Shown here: piece after piece, positions 45,492-54,006 of the stretch
Position numbering within the stretch: position 1 is the stretch's first letter
Layout: the number at the start of each line of letters is the position of its first letter
Notes under the pieces: model-generated
Told to the model about the DNA's origin: nothing
The model's input: the letters and a program-made list of their open reading frames with translations, nothing else
The model's database searches: none
Program-made: the position numbers and the translations under genes
From: Gammaproteobacteria bacterium
GTDB taxonomy: Bacteria > Pseudomonadota > Gammaproteobacteria > Steroidobacterales > Rariloculaceae
Direction: 5' to 3'
Length of the DNA stretch: 64,000 bases
Assembly (NCBI GenBank): GCA_036381015.1
Contig: DASVDR010000021.1
Span: forward strand, 1 to 64,000

Positions 45492-46223
45492 TCAGGCCCG
45501 GACGGCGGTCACTCGAATCATCCCCGACGGCATCGTGCGCGCGTCGACGCGAAGGCCGCGCGCTTCGAGCACGCTCGCGAGCCGGGCGGGCGCGAGGCGC
45601 AGCTTCGGGTAGCTGCTGACGCGCATCGTCCACTCCCCATTGACCCGCTCGTGCAGGATGTCGTGCACGATCACGTGCGTGGCGCCGGGCTCGAGGAAGC
45701 AGGTAAGAATGCGCCGGTCGTCGCTGCGCACCGGAATGAAGCGGCGCTCTCCGGTCGGCGGCGACGAGTAATCGCGCAAGGTCGCGACGAAACGCCCGCC
45801 CGGCGCGAGCACCGAGGCGACGCCGGCGACGAGGCGCTCCACGGACGGCTCGTCGGCAAGATGCGTGAGCGTGTCGCCCATGCAGAGCACGATCTCGGGT
45901 GCTCGGGCCAAGTGCTTCTCGAACGACAGCAGATCGTCCTCGACGGTGCGGATCGGGAGCGCTCCTGCGCGACCGCGGAGCTCGTCGAGGAGGCCGGCGC
46001 ACGCGTCGATCGCGAGCACCTCGAAGCCGCGCTCGGCCAGCGGGATCGCGTGCATCCCGAAACCCGCGCCGAGATCCACCGCGAGCGCGCCGGTCACGGT
46101 CGGCGCCGCTCCGAGCGCGTCGAGCTCGTCCGCCCCGCGGCGGAGCGCGCTTTCGATGCCGCCCGCCATCCAGGTGTAGACGGGGCCCAAGAGGCGGTCG
46201 TAGTGAGTCCGGACGTCGGCCAT
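45492..46223 (-). CDS. SAM-dependent methyltransferase
   Basis: 243 aa class I methyltransferase. SAM loop LAVDLGAGFGMHAIPLAERG, acidic residue in LAIDACAGLL, VEDDLLSF, and LCMGDTLTHLADEPSVERLV before LAPGGRFVATLRD. Substrate cannot be predicted. Start ATG 46223 has GGGG upstream; 24 further upstream codons are open but unlike coding sequence. Confidence 0.78.
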   Translation of the reverse strand: MADVRTHYDRLLGPVYTWMAGGIESALRRGADELDALGAAPTVTGALAVDLGAGFGMHAIPLAERGFEVLAIDACAGLLDELRGRAGALPIRTVEDDLLSFEKHLARAPEIVLCMGDTLTHLADEPSVERLVAGVASVLAPGGRFVATLRDYSSPPTGERRFIPVRSDDRRILTCFLEPGATHVIVHDILHERVNGEWTMRVSSYPKLRLAPARLASVLEARGLRVDARTMPSGMIRVTAVRA

Positions 46224-46609
46224 CGGTGCAGCCCCTTCGAAATTCCAGACCGCTTTCGCGCACCCTTGCGGCACGCGGGTCGGGAACGAGCGCATGCGCG
46301 GATTCTATACCTGCGGCTTCGCTCGGCCGAGCCGCGGCCCCCGCGGGCGGGTTTGACAACCGAGAACCCTTCGGCCAGCATCCCCGGCATGTTTCGGTAC
46401 GCGTCTCACCTTCGCTTGACACGACATACGGGCAGGCTGCTCGCACGCGTCTAGCCCCGGGTGGCGCGCGAGTCTTCGCGCTCGCCACACCGGGGTCTCA
46501 TCCATCGACTCCAACGCGGAAGCGGCCGACGGCCCGCGAGCCGTCGTGCGCATCGGCTTCCGCTCTTGCGCGCGTTGCGCACAGCTCTCGAGGAGGGAAC
46601 GGACACGTC
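46224..46609. other. 386-base divergent intergenic region with a long hairpin
   Basis: It separates the methyltransferase from the histidine kinase. No gene is seen. It contains TTGACA-like words but no well-spaced promoter pair, and one strong hairpin (46455-46495): CCCCGG-GTGGCG pairs with CGCCAC-A-CCGGGG around a nested CGCGA / TCGCG stem. No T-run follows, so a 5' leader structure of the kinase message is more likely than a terminator. Confidence 0.45.
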
Positions 46610-47506
46610 ATGAACACGGAAAGACATCGCGACGTCGGCTCGAAGGCTTTGCAGCCCTGGAGGCGCACGGTGTCTGGCGCTCGCCTCGCGGACGCCGATG
46701 CGAGCCTCGCGGCTGTCGCACGGACGTTCGCCGGCCGGAACGCAAGGCGGCTCGCCCGCGAAGGATCGCCGGGAAGCCGGGCCGACAGCGTTCAGGCCGG
46801 GCCGAGCGAAGCGGCAGCGGAAGCGCGCCTCGACGAGTTTCTCGCGACGTTGGCTCATGAGCTCAGAGGCCCGCTCGCGTCGCTCCACGCATCGACGGAG
46901 CTGCTCGCCCTGCTGCTGCCGCCGGATGCCGCGAAGCTGCGCGAGGTCGAGGCCCGGATCCGCCGGCAGCTCGCGCATCTGACGCGGCTCGTCGACGATC
47001 TCCGGGACGTGCCGAGCATCTTGGCCGGGGAGATCGTCGTCGAGCGCTCGAGAGTGGACTTGCGCGACGTCGTGGACCGCGCGCTCGAGACGTGCGCGCC
47101 GTCGATGAACGCGCGCCGTCACTTGCTCGTCCACACGCGGCCGGAGAGCGCGTTGTGGGTCGACGGCGACGACGTCCGCCTCGCGCAGATTCTGATCAAT
47201 CTGCTGACGAACGCCGCGAAGTTCACGCCGCCCGGCGGCCGCATCGAGGTACGCGTCGAGCGCAGCGGCGACGACGCCGTGATCACGGTGGCCGACGACG
47301 GCATCGGCATCGACGCGGCCACTCTGCCGCGGCTCTTCGACCGCTTCATTCAGGCCGGCGCGACGATCGACGGCGGCATGGGCCTCGGTCTGCCGCTCGT
47401 CAGACGGCTCGCGGAGCTGCACGGCGGCACGGTCACCGCGAAGAGCGAAGGGATCGGACGCGGGAGCGAGTTCGTGGTGCGCCTGCCGCTCGCGCGCGAG
47501 ACGTGA
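46610..47506 (+). CDS. Soluble sensor histidine kinase without a visible sensor domain
   Basis: 298 aa. About 70 charged residues precede the dimerisation/phospho-acceptor helix FLATLAHELRGPLASLHAS (His). The HATPase region shows ILINLLTNAAKFTPPGG (N box), ADDGIGID (G1), FDRFI (F box) and GGMGLGLPLVRRLAELHGG (G2). No transmembrane helix or PAS/GAF domain is seen, so its signal must come through a partner. It converges on the MscK-like gene, beyond which lies a single-domain response regulator. Confidence 0.85.
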   Translation: MNTERHRDVGSKALQPWRRTVSGARLADADASLAAVARTFAGRNARRLAREGSPGSRADSVQAGPSEAAAEARLDEFLATLAHELRGPLASLHASTELLALLLPPDAAKLREVEARIRRQLAHLTRLVDDLRDVPSILAGEIVVERSRVDLRDVVDRALETCAPSMNARRHLLVHTRPESALWVDGDDVRLAQILINLLTNAAKFTPPGGRIEVRVERSGDDAVITVADDGIGIDAATLPRLFDRFIQAGATIDGGMGLGLPLVRRLAELHGGTVTAKSEGIGRGSEFVVRLPLARET

Positions 47507-47591
47507 CCCTCCATCCGCCGCGAGCGCCGGCACGCCATGGCGTGCCGCGCCGCACGCTTTGGGCGACGTCGCGCCCGGCGGCGTCGCCCGG

Positions 47592-50500
47592 CTAAGCGGA
47601 CAGCGGAGAGCTCGTAGCGGGCGCCGCCGGGCGCGCGCCGTCGACCGCGCCCGGCGGCACCTCGCGGACGTGGAGGTCCATCTGCGGCACCGCGATCTCG
47701 ATGCCGCGTTCCCTGAAAACCGCGAGGATCGTGCGGTGGAGATCGCTCAGCGTGTCCATGCGCTCGCGCAGCTGATTCACGTAGACCCGCAGCTCGAACT
47801 CGAGCCCGCGCTCTCCGAACTTCGTGAACAGCACGGTGGGCGCGGGATCGGCGAGCACGAAGGGATGGCTCGCCGCGATCTCCGAGAGCGTGCGCATGAC
47901 CAGCTCGGGGTCGGTCTCGTAACGCACGACGACGGGCAGAACGATCCGCGTCATCGTGTCGGAAAGCGTCCAGTTGATCAGGCGCTCGGTGATGAACGTC
48001 TTGTTCGGCACGACGATCTCGCGGTTGTCCCAGTCGATGATCGTCGTCGCGCGGGTGCGGATTCGCGCGACCGTGCCGCTGTACTCGCCGATCGTGATCG
48101 TGTCGCCGACGCGCACCGGCCGCTCGAACAGCATGATGAGGCCGGAGACGAAGTTCGCGACCACCTCCTGGAGCCCGAAGCCGAGGCCGAGCGTCAGCGC
48201 CGCGACCATCCACTGAAGCTCGCTCCAGCGGAGGCCGAGCAGAGAGAACGCGGTCACGACCGCGACGACGGTGATCGCATAGCGAAGCAGCGTGGCGACG
48301 GTATAGCGCCCCGCGCCGTCCATCCGGGTCGCGCGCGTCAATAGGATTTCGACGAGGCCCGGCAGATTGCGCGCGGCCATTGTGAAGAGCACGGCGAGAA
48401 AGACGGCGAGCAGCAGATCCTGGAGGCTGACGCTGCTCTCGATCTCGGCGCCCGCGACGGTCACCGTCCGCGACCAAAGCGTCACGCGGTCGAGCCAGCT
48501 CAGCGCGGGGAGCACGTCGGCCCATACCCAGAACAGACCGATCACCATCAGCCCGCCGGCCGTCACGCGGACGAGGGTCCGCGTTTGCTGGTTGATGTCC
48601 TCCATGCTGAGATGCGGCTCCGGCACCTCGACCGCGCCGTCGCCGAGCGCGGCCGTGCTCTCGAGCGCCGCGGCCTTCTCGCGCTGCTCGTGCATGCGGC
48701 GGATCCTGACGCGCAGCTCGCTCAACATCAGCGCACGCAACGCGAGCCGATAGAGGAGCCAGACGCCGCCGGCGACGACCGCGGTATCGATCGTGCGCCT
48801 CAGCAGCTCGCTGACGGTCAGGAGGTAGCCCGCGGCGGCGAGGATCACGAGCGCGCCGGCGTAGCCGACAGCCGCCAGCCGGATCAAGCGGCGTCTGCGG
48901 TCGGGCATCGCATGCGCCGGCCCGTCTTGCTCCGCGGCGTGCTCGGGTTCGGCGCGGGGCGCGAGCAGACGCCAGGCGAGCAGCCCGGTGAGCGAGGCCG
49001 CGACGACGAGCGCAGCGCGGCCGAGGACGTCGAACACGACGTCGTTCGGGTGCCCGAAGGCGAGCGCGAGGCAGATGATCAGGACGAACTGGACCGGCAG
49101 ATACCACGGCAGGTCGCGCCGTAATCGCAGCACAGACGACGGATTCCATTCGAAATGAACCGTGCCGACGCCGTTGCGGCTGATGAACAGCACCAGCAGG
49201 TGCCCGGCAAGCCACCAGACCGCGGCGCTGAACAGCACCGCGGACAGGATCTCGACGCCCGGAGCGGTCTCCGGAAGCTGGCGGAGACGATAGGCGAGCA
49301 CGGCGAGCAGCATCGGCACGGGCAGAATGCGCAGCAGGCTCCAGCCCATGGCCTTGAACGTCAGGCCGATGTTGTCGGTGAAGCGGTGGCGCGTCTTCTC
49401 GGCGAGCTCCCACAGCCGGCGCCCGGTACGGCGGCCGCTGCGATACACGAATCCGACGACGAGCAGCGTGAGAAAGCTGATGCCGGGGCTGCCGAGCGTG
49501 ACGCGCCTGACGGCCGACCCGGTGGCCTGCCACGACTCGGGCTCGAGGAGCGCCATCACGGCCGCCGGCACGCGCATCAGCCACTCGGCGCTGATCGGCT
49601 CATGGCTCGGCCACCAAAGCAGCGTCTCTCTCAACAGGAGGTCGAGCTCGTCGACGAGCGCGACCACGGCACGCAACCGCGCTTCGTTCTGCTGAAGCTG
49701 CTCGGCTAGGCTCTCCTCGCCCTCGAGCAGCGCGCCGGTCACCTGCTCGCGAATCCGACGGAGCTCCGCGGCACCCGCGTCGACCGTGCCGCCGCCGGCG
49801 GACGCGCTTCGATTCTCGCGCTGGCTTTCGCGCAACGAGATCGCCCGCAGCCGCGACTGCGCGAGCTCGCGCTCGATCGCGCCGAGCGTGAAGCGCAGGT
49901 CGCTGAACGCGCCCAGCCGCCGCTGCTCCTCGAGGAAGAGTCCGCCGAGGCTCTCGGTCAACCCGCCGACGGCCAGGCGCTCGCGCACGTTCGCGAGCGT
50001 TTGAGTGAGGTCGTTCTCGATCTGCCGATAGTCCTCGCGATCCTCCTGCAACGCGCGGATGCGGTTCTGCGTGCTGCCGATGCGATCGATTTGCGCCCGC
50101 AGCGCGGTGATCGGTCCGCCGAGCCGCTGCGTGATGCCCGGATCGCCCTCGATCAAGGTCTGAAGATCCGCGCTCAGCACGCGGAGCTCGGCCGTCGACC
50201 GGCGGTCGAACTCCGCCTCGAGCGACTGCAATCGCTCCTCGATCCATCGTGCCTGGAGCTCGTCCGCGCGGATTTCGAGCCGCAAAAGCTCGATGCGCGG
50301 CGGAGTCGTGCGCGAGTCGAGCTGCGCGGCAACGATGCGTGCGTCGGTGCTGCGGTCGAGCGCCGCGCGCGCCGCCTGCTGCGCTTCGGCGAGCGCCGGG
50401 TCGTCGACCTCCTCGGCGTCGGCGGCCGCGAGCTCCTGCTCGCGCACGCGGCGGAGCTGCTCCAGCGTCTCGGCCTGGCGGCGCAGCTGCTCCTCGAGGC

Positions 50501-51083
50501 GCGCGAGCGTCTCGCGCCTCTGGTCGAGGCCGAGCCCGATCTGCGCCTCCCGGCTCTGGAGCGATGCGATCTCCTGCTCGATGCCGCTCAGCGGACGTTC
50601 CGCGTCGGCCGCGTCGCCGCGCGCGAGCGATTCCCCGATCGCCTGCACCTGGCGCTCCGCTTCCTGCAGCCGCTGGTCTCCGGACGCGACGAGCGTCGCG
50701 GAATTCACGGCCGCCCGAACGCGCTCGGCCGCCGCCTGCTCGCGGTCTAGCGCCTCCTGCCACAGCGCGCGCGCCTCGTCCGTGAGGGCAGGGTCGGCGA
50801 GCCGTTCACGAAGCCGCTCGAGCGGGCTCGCATCGAGCCACGCCTGCGCCTCGCTCGGGTCGACGGCCTCGAGCATCGGCGCGATCCGCTCCTGGCCGGC
50901 CTCCAGGTCGTCCCGAAGCTGCTCGACTTCCTCGGCCATGACCGGCGGCTCGCGACGCTCGACGGGCTCGGCCGGCTCGGCAGGCGGCGGGGCCGTCTCC
51001 TGCGCGGGGGCCGGAGCGCTCGCGGCGAGCGACGCGAGCAGCAGGGCGGCGCCCCGTGCCGCGAGGCGGGCAACAGTCGGCAT
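47592..51083 (-). CDS. Large mechanosensitive channel, MscK/MscM type
   Basis: 1163 aa. Signal peptide (about 1-28), then a long periplasmic coiled-coil (about 60-460; LEEQLRRQAETLEQLRRVREQE), about ten transmembrane helices (535-960) and the MscS core: pore helix QWMVAALTLGLGFGLQEVVANFVSGLIM, the beta domain ERPVRVGDTITIGEYSGTV, PNKTFIT and a short C-terminus. It opens on membrane tension to release solutes during hypo-osmotic shock. Length matches MscK/YjeP. An orphan response regulator lies 137 bases upstream on the same strand. Confidence 0.9.
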   Translation of the reverse strand: MPTVARLAARGAALLLASLAASAPAPAQETAPPPAEPAEPVERREPPVMAEEVEQLRDDLEAGQERIAPMLEAVDPSEAQAWLDASPLERLRERLADPALTDEARALWQEALDREQAAAERVRAAVNSATLVASGDQRLQEAERQVQAIGESLARGDAADAERPLSGIEQEIASLQSREAQIGLGLDQRRETLARLEEQLRRQAETLEQLRRVREQELAAADAEEVDDPALAEAQQAARAALDRSTDARIVAAQLDSRTTPPRIELLRLEIRADELQARWIEERLQSLEAEFDRRSTAELRVLSADLQTLIEGDPGITQRLGGPITALRAQIDRIGSTQNRIRALQEDREDYRQIENDLTQTLANVRERLAVGGLTESLGGLFLEEQRRLGAFSDLRFTLGAIERELAQSRLRAISLRESQRENRSASAGGGTVDAGAAELRRIREQVTGALLEGEESLAEQLQQNEARLRAVVALVDELDLLLRETLLWWPSHEPISAEWLMRVPAAVMALLEPESWQATGSAVRRVTLGSPGISFLTLLVVGFVYRSGRRTGRRLWELAEKTRHRFTDNIGLTFKAMGWSLLRILPVPMLLAVLAYRLRQLPETAPGVEILSAVLFSAAVWWLAGHLLVLFISRNGVGTVHFEWNPSSVLRLRRDLPWYLPVQFVLIICLALAFGHPNDVVFDVLGRAALVVAASLTGLLAWRLLAPRAEPEHAAEQDGPAHAMPDRRRRLIRLAAVGYAGALVILAAAGYLLTVSELLRRTIDTAVVAGGVWLLYRLALRALMLSELRVRIRRMHEQREKAAALESTAALGDGAVEVPEPHLSMEDINQQTRTLVRVTAGGLMVIGLFWVWADVLPALSWLDRVTLWSRTVTVAGAEIESSVSLQDLLLAVFLAVLFTMAARNLPGLVEILLTRATRMDGAGRYTVATLLRYAITVVAVVTAFSLLGLRWSELQWMVAALTLGLGFGLQEVVANFVSGLIMLFERPVRVGDTITIGEYSGTVARIRTRATTIIDWDNREIVVPNKTFITERLINWTLSDTMTRIVLPVVVRYETDPELVMRTLSEIAASHPFVLADPAPTVLFTKFGERGLEFELRVYVNQLRERMDTLSDLHRTILAVFRERGIEIAVPQMDLHVREVPPGAVDGARPAAPATSSPLSA

Positions 51084-51220
51084 GATCGGCTACGGCGCGA
51101 TAGTGTCGTTGTCGAGACGGACGGAGCGCGGGAAACCGCGCCATTATGGACCATCGCGGCAGAAGTTGTGCGAGTGACGCGCTTCGGCGACGCGCGCCGC
51201 CGGTTCGCGGTCGGCACGCG

Positions 51221-51610
51221 TCACTTCGGCGGTCGGGGTGCTCTTCGGTCCTCGCCCTTCAGCAGCGTCTCGACGGTCTCGAGCTCGGCGGGCTTCACGA
51301 GGTAGTGATCGAAACCCGCAGCGCGCGCCTCGGCGCGGTCGCTTTCGCGAGTCCATCCGGTGATCGCGATGATGAGCATCTCCTTGCCCCAGGGCTCCGC
51401 CCGGATGCAGCGGCAAACGTCGTAGCCGGACAGCCGCGGCAAGCCCAGATCGAGCAGAACGGCGTCCGGCCGCTTCTCGGCGGCGACAGACAGGGCGACA
51501 AGCGGATCGGTCTCGATGAAGACTTCGTAGCCGTGGAGTCTCAAAAGCGAGCCGAGCGCGTTCGCGTTGTCTTCCCTGTCGTCGACGATGAGGATTCGTC
51601 GGCGTTCCAT
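51221..51610 (-). CDS. Single-domain response regulator
   Basis: 129 aa receiver only: RILIVDDREDNANAL (acidic pocket), phospho-Asp in AVLLDLGLPRLSGYDV, Thr in AITGWTRES, Lys in HYLVKPAEL. It has no output domain. I start at ATG 51610 with GGGGA before it (ATG 51628 possible). Single receivers of this style are often paired with hybrid or soluble kinases; the soluble kinase at 46610 is the closest candidate. Confidence 0.85.
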   Translation of the reverse strand: MERRRILIVDDREDNANALGSLLRLHGYEVFIETDPLVALSVAAEKRPDAVLLDLGLPRLSGYDVCRCIRAEPWGKEMLIIAITGWTRESDRAEARAAGFDHYLVKPAELETVETLLKGEDRRAPRPPK

Positions 51611-52122
51611 GCGGTCCCCGAAAAACATCGCTCTAGACGGAGAGACGGATGAGAAACGAAGTTAGTTCCAAAGTTCGTGATTTGTCGCAGAGTGGAGACA
51701 CAAAGGCTTTCGTCGATACTCGACCATCGACGTTGCGATCGTGACGCGCAAGCCGAGCTCACCGGCCGTGGTCGTGAAACCGCTCGTGGTAGTGAAAGAG
51801 AGCTCGAGAAGCTAGAGCACGTGCGCAGGGATGCCGTGCCCGCATCGGCCATACCGCAGAAGTGGTGATTCCCGTTTCGTGAGGAGCAGCTGTCGTGTCG
51901 GCGACCTTGGGGCGTGCATTGGAGCAAAGCCGCCTCGCTATCGGACCTATTGCCGATGTTCGGACCGCGCGACCGTGACTACGCTTGAGCGTTGATGGCT
52001 CCGGCGGCCGCCTGAGGGAAACGGAAACGGCGCCGTTTCATCGCGGCCTGCGCGGTGGCCGGCCCGAAACCGCGTTACCGCGGACGGGAGAGGTGTTGTA
52101 GTCCGTTCCCGGGGATCCAGTC
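51611..52122. other. 512-base intergenic region, no gene seen; contains a 16-bp palindrome
   Basis: It lies between the response regulator (minus) and the glycine-zipper gene (plus). Less GC-rich than its surroundings at 51640-51720. Short open frames here look random. A perfect 16-bp palindrome GAAACGGCGCCGTTTC lies at 52024-52039, about 85 bases before the next start codon, followed by a looser inverted pair (CGCGGT / ACCGCG). These could be operator sites or an RNA stem. Confidence 0.45.
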
Positions 52123-52668
52123 ATGAAAAGCAGCATGCTCGGAACGATATTCGTGCTGGCGTCTCTGGCGCCGGTCTACGCATTTGCGCAAGGGCAATCG
52201 TTGGCGGCCGCGATCGAGGTCTACGTGTTCCCGAGCGAAGGTCAGGACAGCGGCAGACAGTCCATGGATGAATCTGATTGCTATCAATGGGCCGTGGCCA
52301 ACACAGGAGGCGATCCGTTCGACCTCGCGAAGCAGCAGGGCGTCGACGAGCAGCAGGCGCAGGCCGAGCTTCAGCAGGCGCAGCAGGTAGGCCGTGGAGC
52401 GGGCGCAGCGGGTGCGGCCGGCGGCGCGGCGGCCGGTGCGCTGATCGGCGAGATCGCGAATGACGACGCCGGTGAGGGCGCGGCGTGGGGCGCCGCTCTC
52501 GGCGCCATCGCCAGCCGGCGGAAGGCCAAGGAAGCACAAGCGCAGGCGACCGACGCGGCCGCCGGGCGAGCCGTGCAGCGCGAGACGGCGACAGCCGAGC
52601 AAATAGACAACTTCAAGAAGGCGTTCAGCGTCTGTCTCGAGGCGAAAGACTACTTGGTGAAGTACTGA
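52123..52668 (+). CDS. Exported glycine-zipper family protein
   Basis: 181 aa. Signal peptide with AFA-type cleavage (VYAFAQ), then IEVYVFPSEGQDSGRQSMDESDCYQWAVANTGGDPF, a conserved opening among gammaproteobacterial glycine-zipper proteins, a Gln-rich helix, a Gly/Ala-rich zipper with about 30 small residues (AGAAGAAGGAAAGALIGEIA), and a C-terminal helix with Cys. Probably periplasmic or outer-membrane associated. Function is unknown. Confidence 0.78.
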   Translation: MKSSMLGTIFVLASLAPVYAFAQGQSLAAAIEVYVFPSEGQDSGRQSMDESDCYQWAVANTGGDPFDLAKQQGVDEQQAQAELQQAQQVGRGAGAAGAAGGAAAGALIGEIANDDAGEGAAWGAALGAIASRRKAKEAQAQATDAAAGRAVQRETATAEQIDNFKKAFSVCLEAKDYLVKY

Positions 52669-52697
52669 GGACGCCTCACGCCGTACGGAGAATCTGA

Positions 52698-53123
52698 ATG
52701 AACAAGTCTGCACTGAGTTGGATCGGGTTGCTCGTCCCGATAGGCGCGTGGGGTGACGACGTTTCCGAAGCCGACCGGCTGTTGTGTTCCGTCTCCCGCA
52801 TCATGCTGTGCGTCGAGACCGGCGAATGCTACGAGGCGGAGCCCTGGGAGGCCGACGTGCCGCAGTTCGTCGTCGTCGACACGCAGCGGAAGACGATCTC
52901 GACGACGCGAGCGAGCAACGAACAGCGGTCGACGCCGATCGCGAGCTATCGGAGAGAAGGCGGACTGATCTACTTGCAGGGGATCGAGGCAGGCCGCGCC
53001 TTCAGCTTCGTCGTCGACGAAGCAACGGGCCTCGTCACCGTGGCCGTATCACGAGATGGACTGTCCGTGAACGTCTTCGGAGCGTGTACCGACTCCGGCG
53101 TCGAGGCAGCCATTCACCGCTGA
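52698..53123 (+). CDS. Small exported hypothetical protein
   Basis: 141 aa. Short signal-like N-terminus (MNKSALSWIGLLVPIGAWG), then a Cys pair (LLCSVSRIMLCVETGEC) and a beta-rich body (PQFVVVDTQRKTIST, SFVVDEATGLVTVAVSRDG). I do not recognise a family. It follows the glycine-zipper gene by 29 bases and may share its transcript. Confidence 0.6.
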   Translation: MNKSALSWIGLLVPIGAWGDDVSEADRLLCSVSRIMLCVETGECYEAEPWEADVPQFVVVDTQRKTISTTRASNEQRSTPIASYRREGGLIYLQGIEAGRAFSFVVDEATGLVTVAVSRDGLSVNVFGACTDSGVEAAIHR

Positions 53124-53207
53124 TCCAATAAGACTATGAGTTAGGCTTCTTCGACAAGGACGAGGGGCGCATCGAACCCGGCCCCAACCCCTTCGCCCGG
53201 AGCAGGT

Positions 53208-53259
53208 GTAAACCATGTCTCCGGAATGAACCGTAAACCATGTCTTCGGAACGGACACC
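53208..53259. repeat. Two direct repeats resembling insertion-sequence ends
   Basis: Units at 53208-53232 and 53233-53259 share GTAAACCATGTCT-CGGAA. Repeats of this kind (about 25 bp, in tandem, GTAAACCATGTC core) remind me of the multiple subterminal repeats of IS21/IS481-type elements. No transposase remains. They lie directly beside the tRNA-Arg gene. The match to a named IS family is from memory and unverified. Confidence 0.5.
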
Positions 53260-53267
53260 AAGCAGAA

Positions 53268-53343
53268 TGGCGCGCCCTGAGGGATTCGAACCCCCGACCC
53301 CTGCCTCCGGAGGGCAGTGCTCTATCCACTGAGCTACAGGCGC
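53268..53343 (-). tRNA. tRNA-Arg (anticodon CCG)
   Basis: 76 bases including an encoded CCA. The anticodon stem CTGCC / GGCAG encloses the loop CTCCGGA, giving anticodon CCG. The T arm GGTTCGAATCC and D arm TAGCTCAGTGGATAGAGC are standard. The acceptor stem GCGCCTG / AGGGCGC has a G-U and a last G-A mismatch. It resembles other bacterial tRNA-Arg(CCG). Confidence 0.95.
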
Positions 53344-53545
53344 GCCGATCAGAACCGCAAACGCTAACCGAACTCGGGCACGGCGTCGAGCACGGCGCCG
53401 CTGGCGGCGGCGCCCCGGCGCGCATTTGCGGCCGTGCGTCGCGGCGCCTTATGTGATCTCGCCGCCGCTTCCGGCCGCCGGGCGGACCGTGATCTGCGTC
53501 ACTTTCCGCAGCCTTCCGTTCTCATAAAGTGCCTTTCACGGCGCG

Positions 53546-53956
53546 ATGCGCACGCGAGGCAACGAGCTGAGCCCGACCGACGACATGAAGCGGACGCCCA
53601 GGCCTCCGGCCCCCGGCGACGACGACCCGGCCGGCGCGAAGCCGACCGGCGACCCGCAGGCGGACGAGCGGATCCGCTTCGTCGTCTCCGCCCGGGACAA
53701 CCCGATGGGCACGATCGGCGTCGACGATCTGGGGCAGCCGCGGTGGACATGGATCACCGAGCTCGAGGAGTCGACCGGCGACGAGCGCACGGAAGATACC
53801 TTCGACTACCTGAAGGCCCTCGACAACACCGCGCTTACGGTCGCGGACGAGCCGGGCGCGACGGGGCGCGACCGGCGCCGGGCGTCGAAGGAGAACGGCT
53901 ACGATCCGTACGATACGTCGCGGATCAAGATCAAGGGCAAGTTTCCCGGCCGCTGA
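53546..53956 (+). CDS. Small acidic hypothetical protein
   Basis: 136 aa, mostly charged and Pro/Asp/Gly-rich. The middle (IRFVVSARDNPMGTIGVDDLGQPRWTWITELEESTGDE) is the part most like a folded domain, followed by FDYLKALDNTALTVADE and a basic C-terminal YDPYDTSRIKIKG. No signal peptide or membrane helix. No family recognised. It is alone between the tRNA and the convergent PQQ dehydrogenase. Confidence 0.6.
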   Translation: MRTRGNELSPTDDMKRTPRPPAPGDDDPAGAKPTGDPQADERIRFVVSARDNPMGTIGVDDLGQPRWTWITELEESTGDERTEDTFDYLKALDNTALTVADEPGATGRDRRRASKENGYDPYDTSRIKIKGKFPGR

Positions 53957-54006
53957 GGCACCGCCGGCCGCGAACGCCGGGAAGGCAACCGAGCGCGGCT
54001 GCTGCT

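Noticed and set aside
51677-51868. Small open frame in the 51.6-52.1 kb gap
   Set aside because: No ribosome site, odd composition and no recognisable motif.
53208-53259. CRISPR-like repeat array
   Set aside because: Only two adjacent units with no spacers between them; no cas genes in the window.
53268-53343. tRNA-Arg as an active integration site of a genomic island
   Set aside because: No integrase and no second copy of the tRNA 3' end found in the window.
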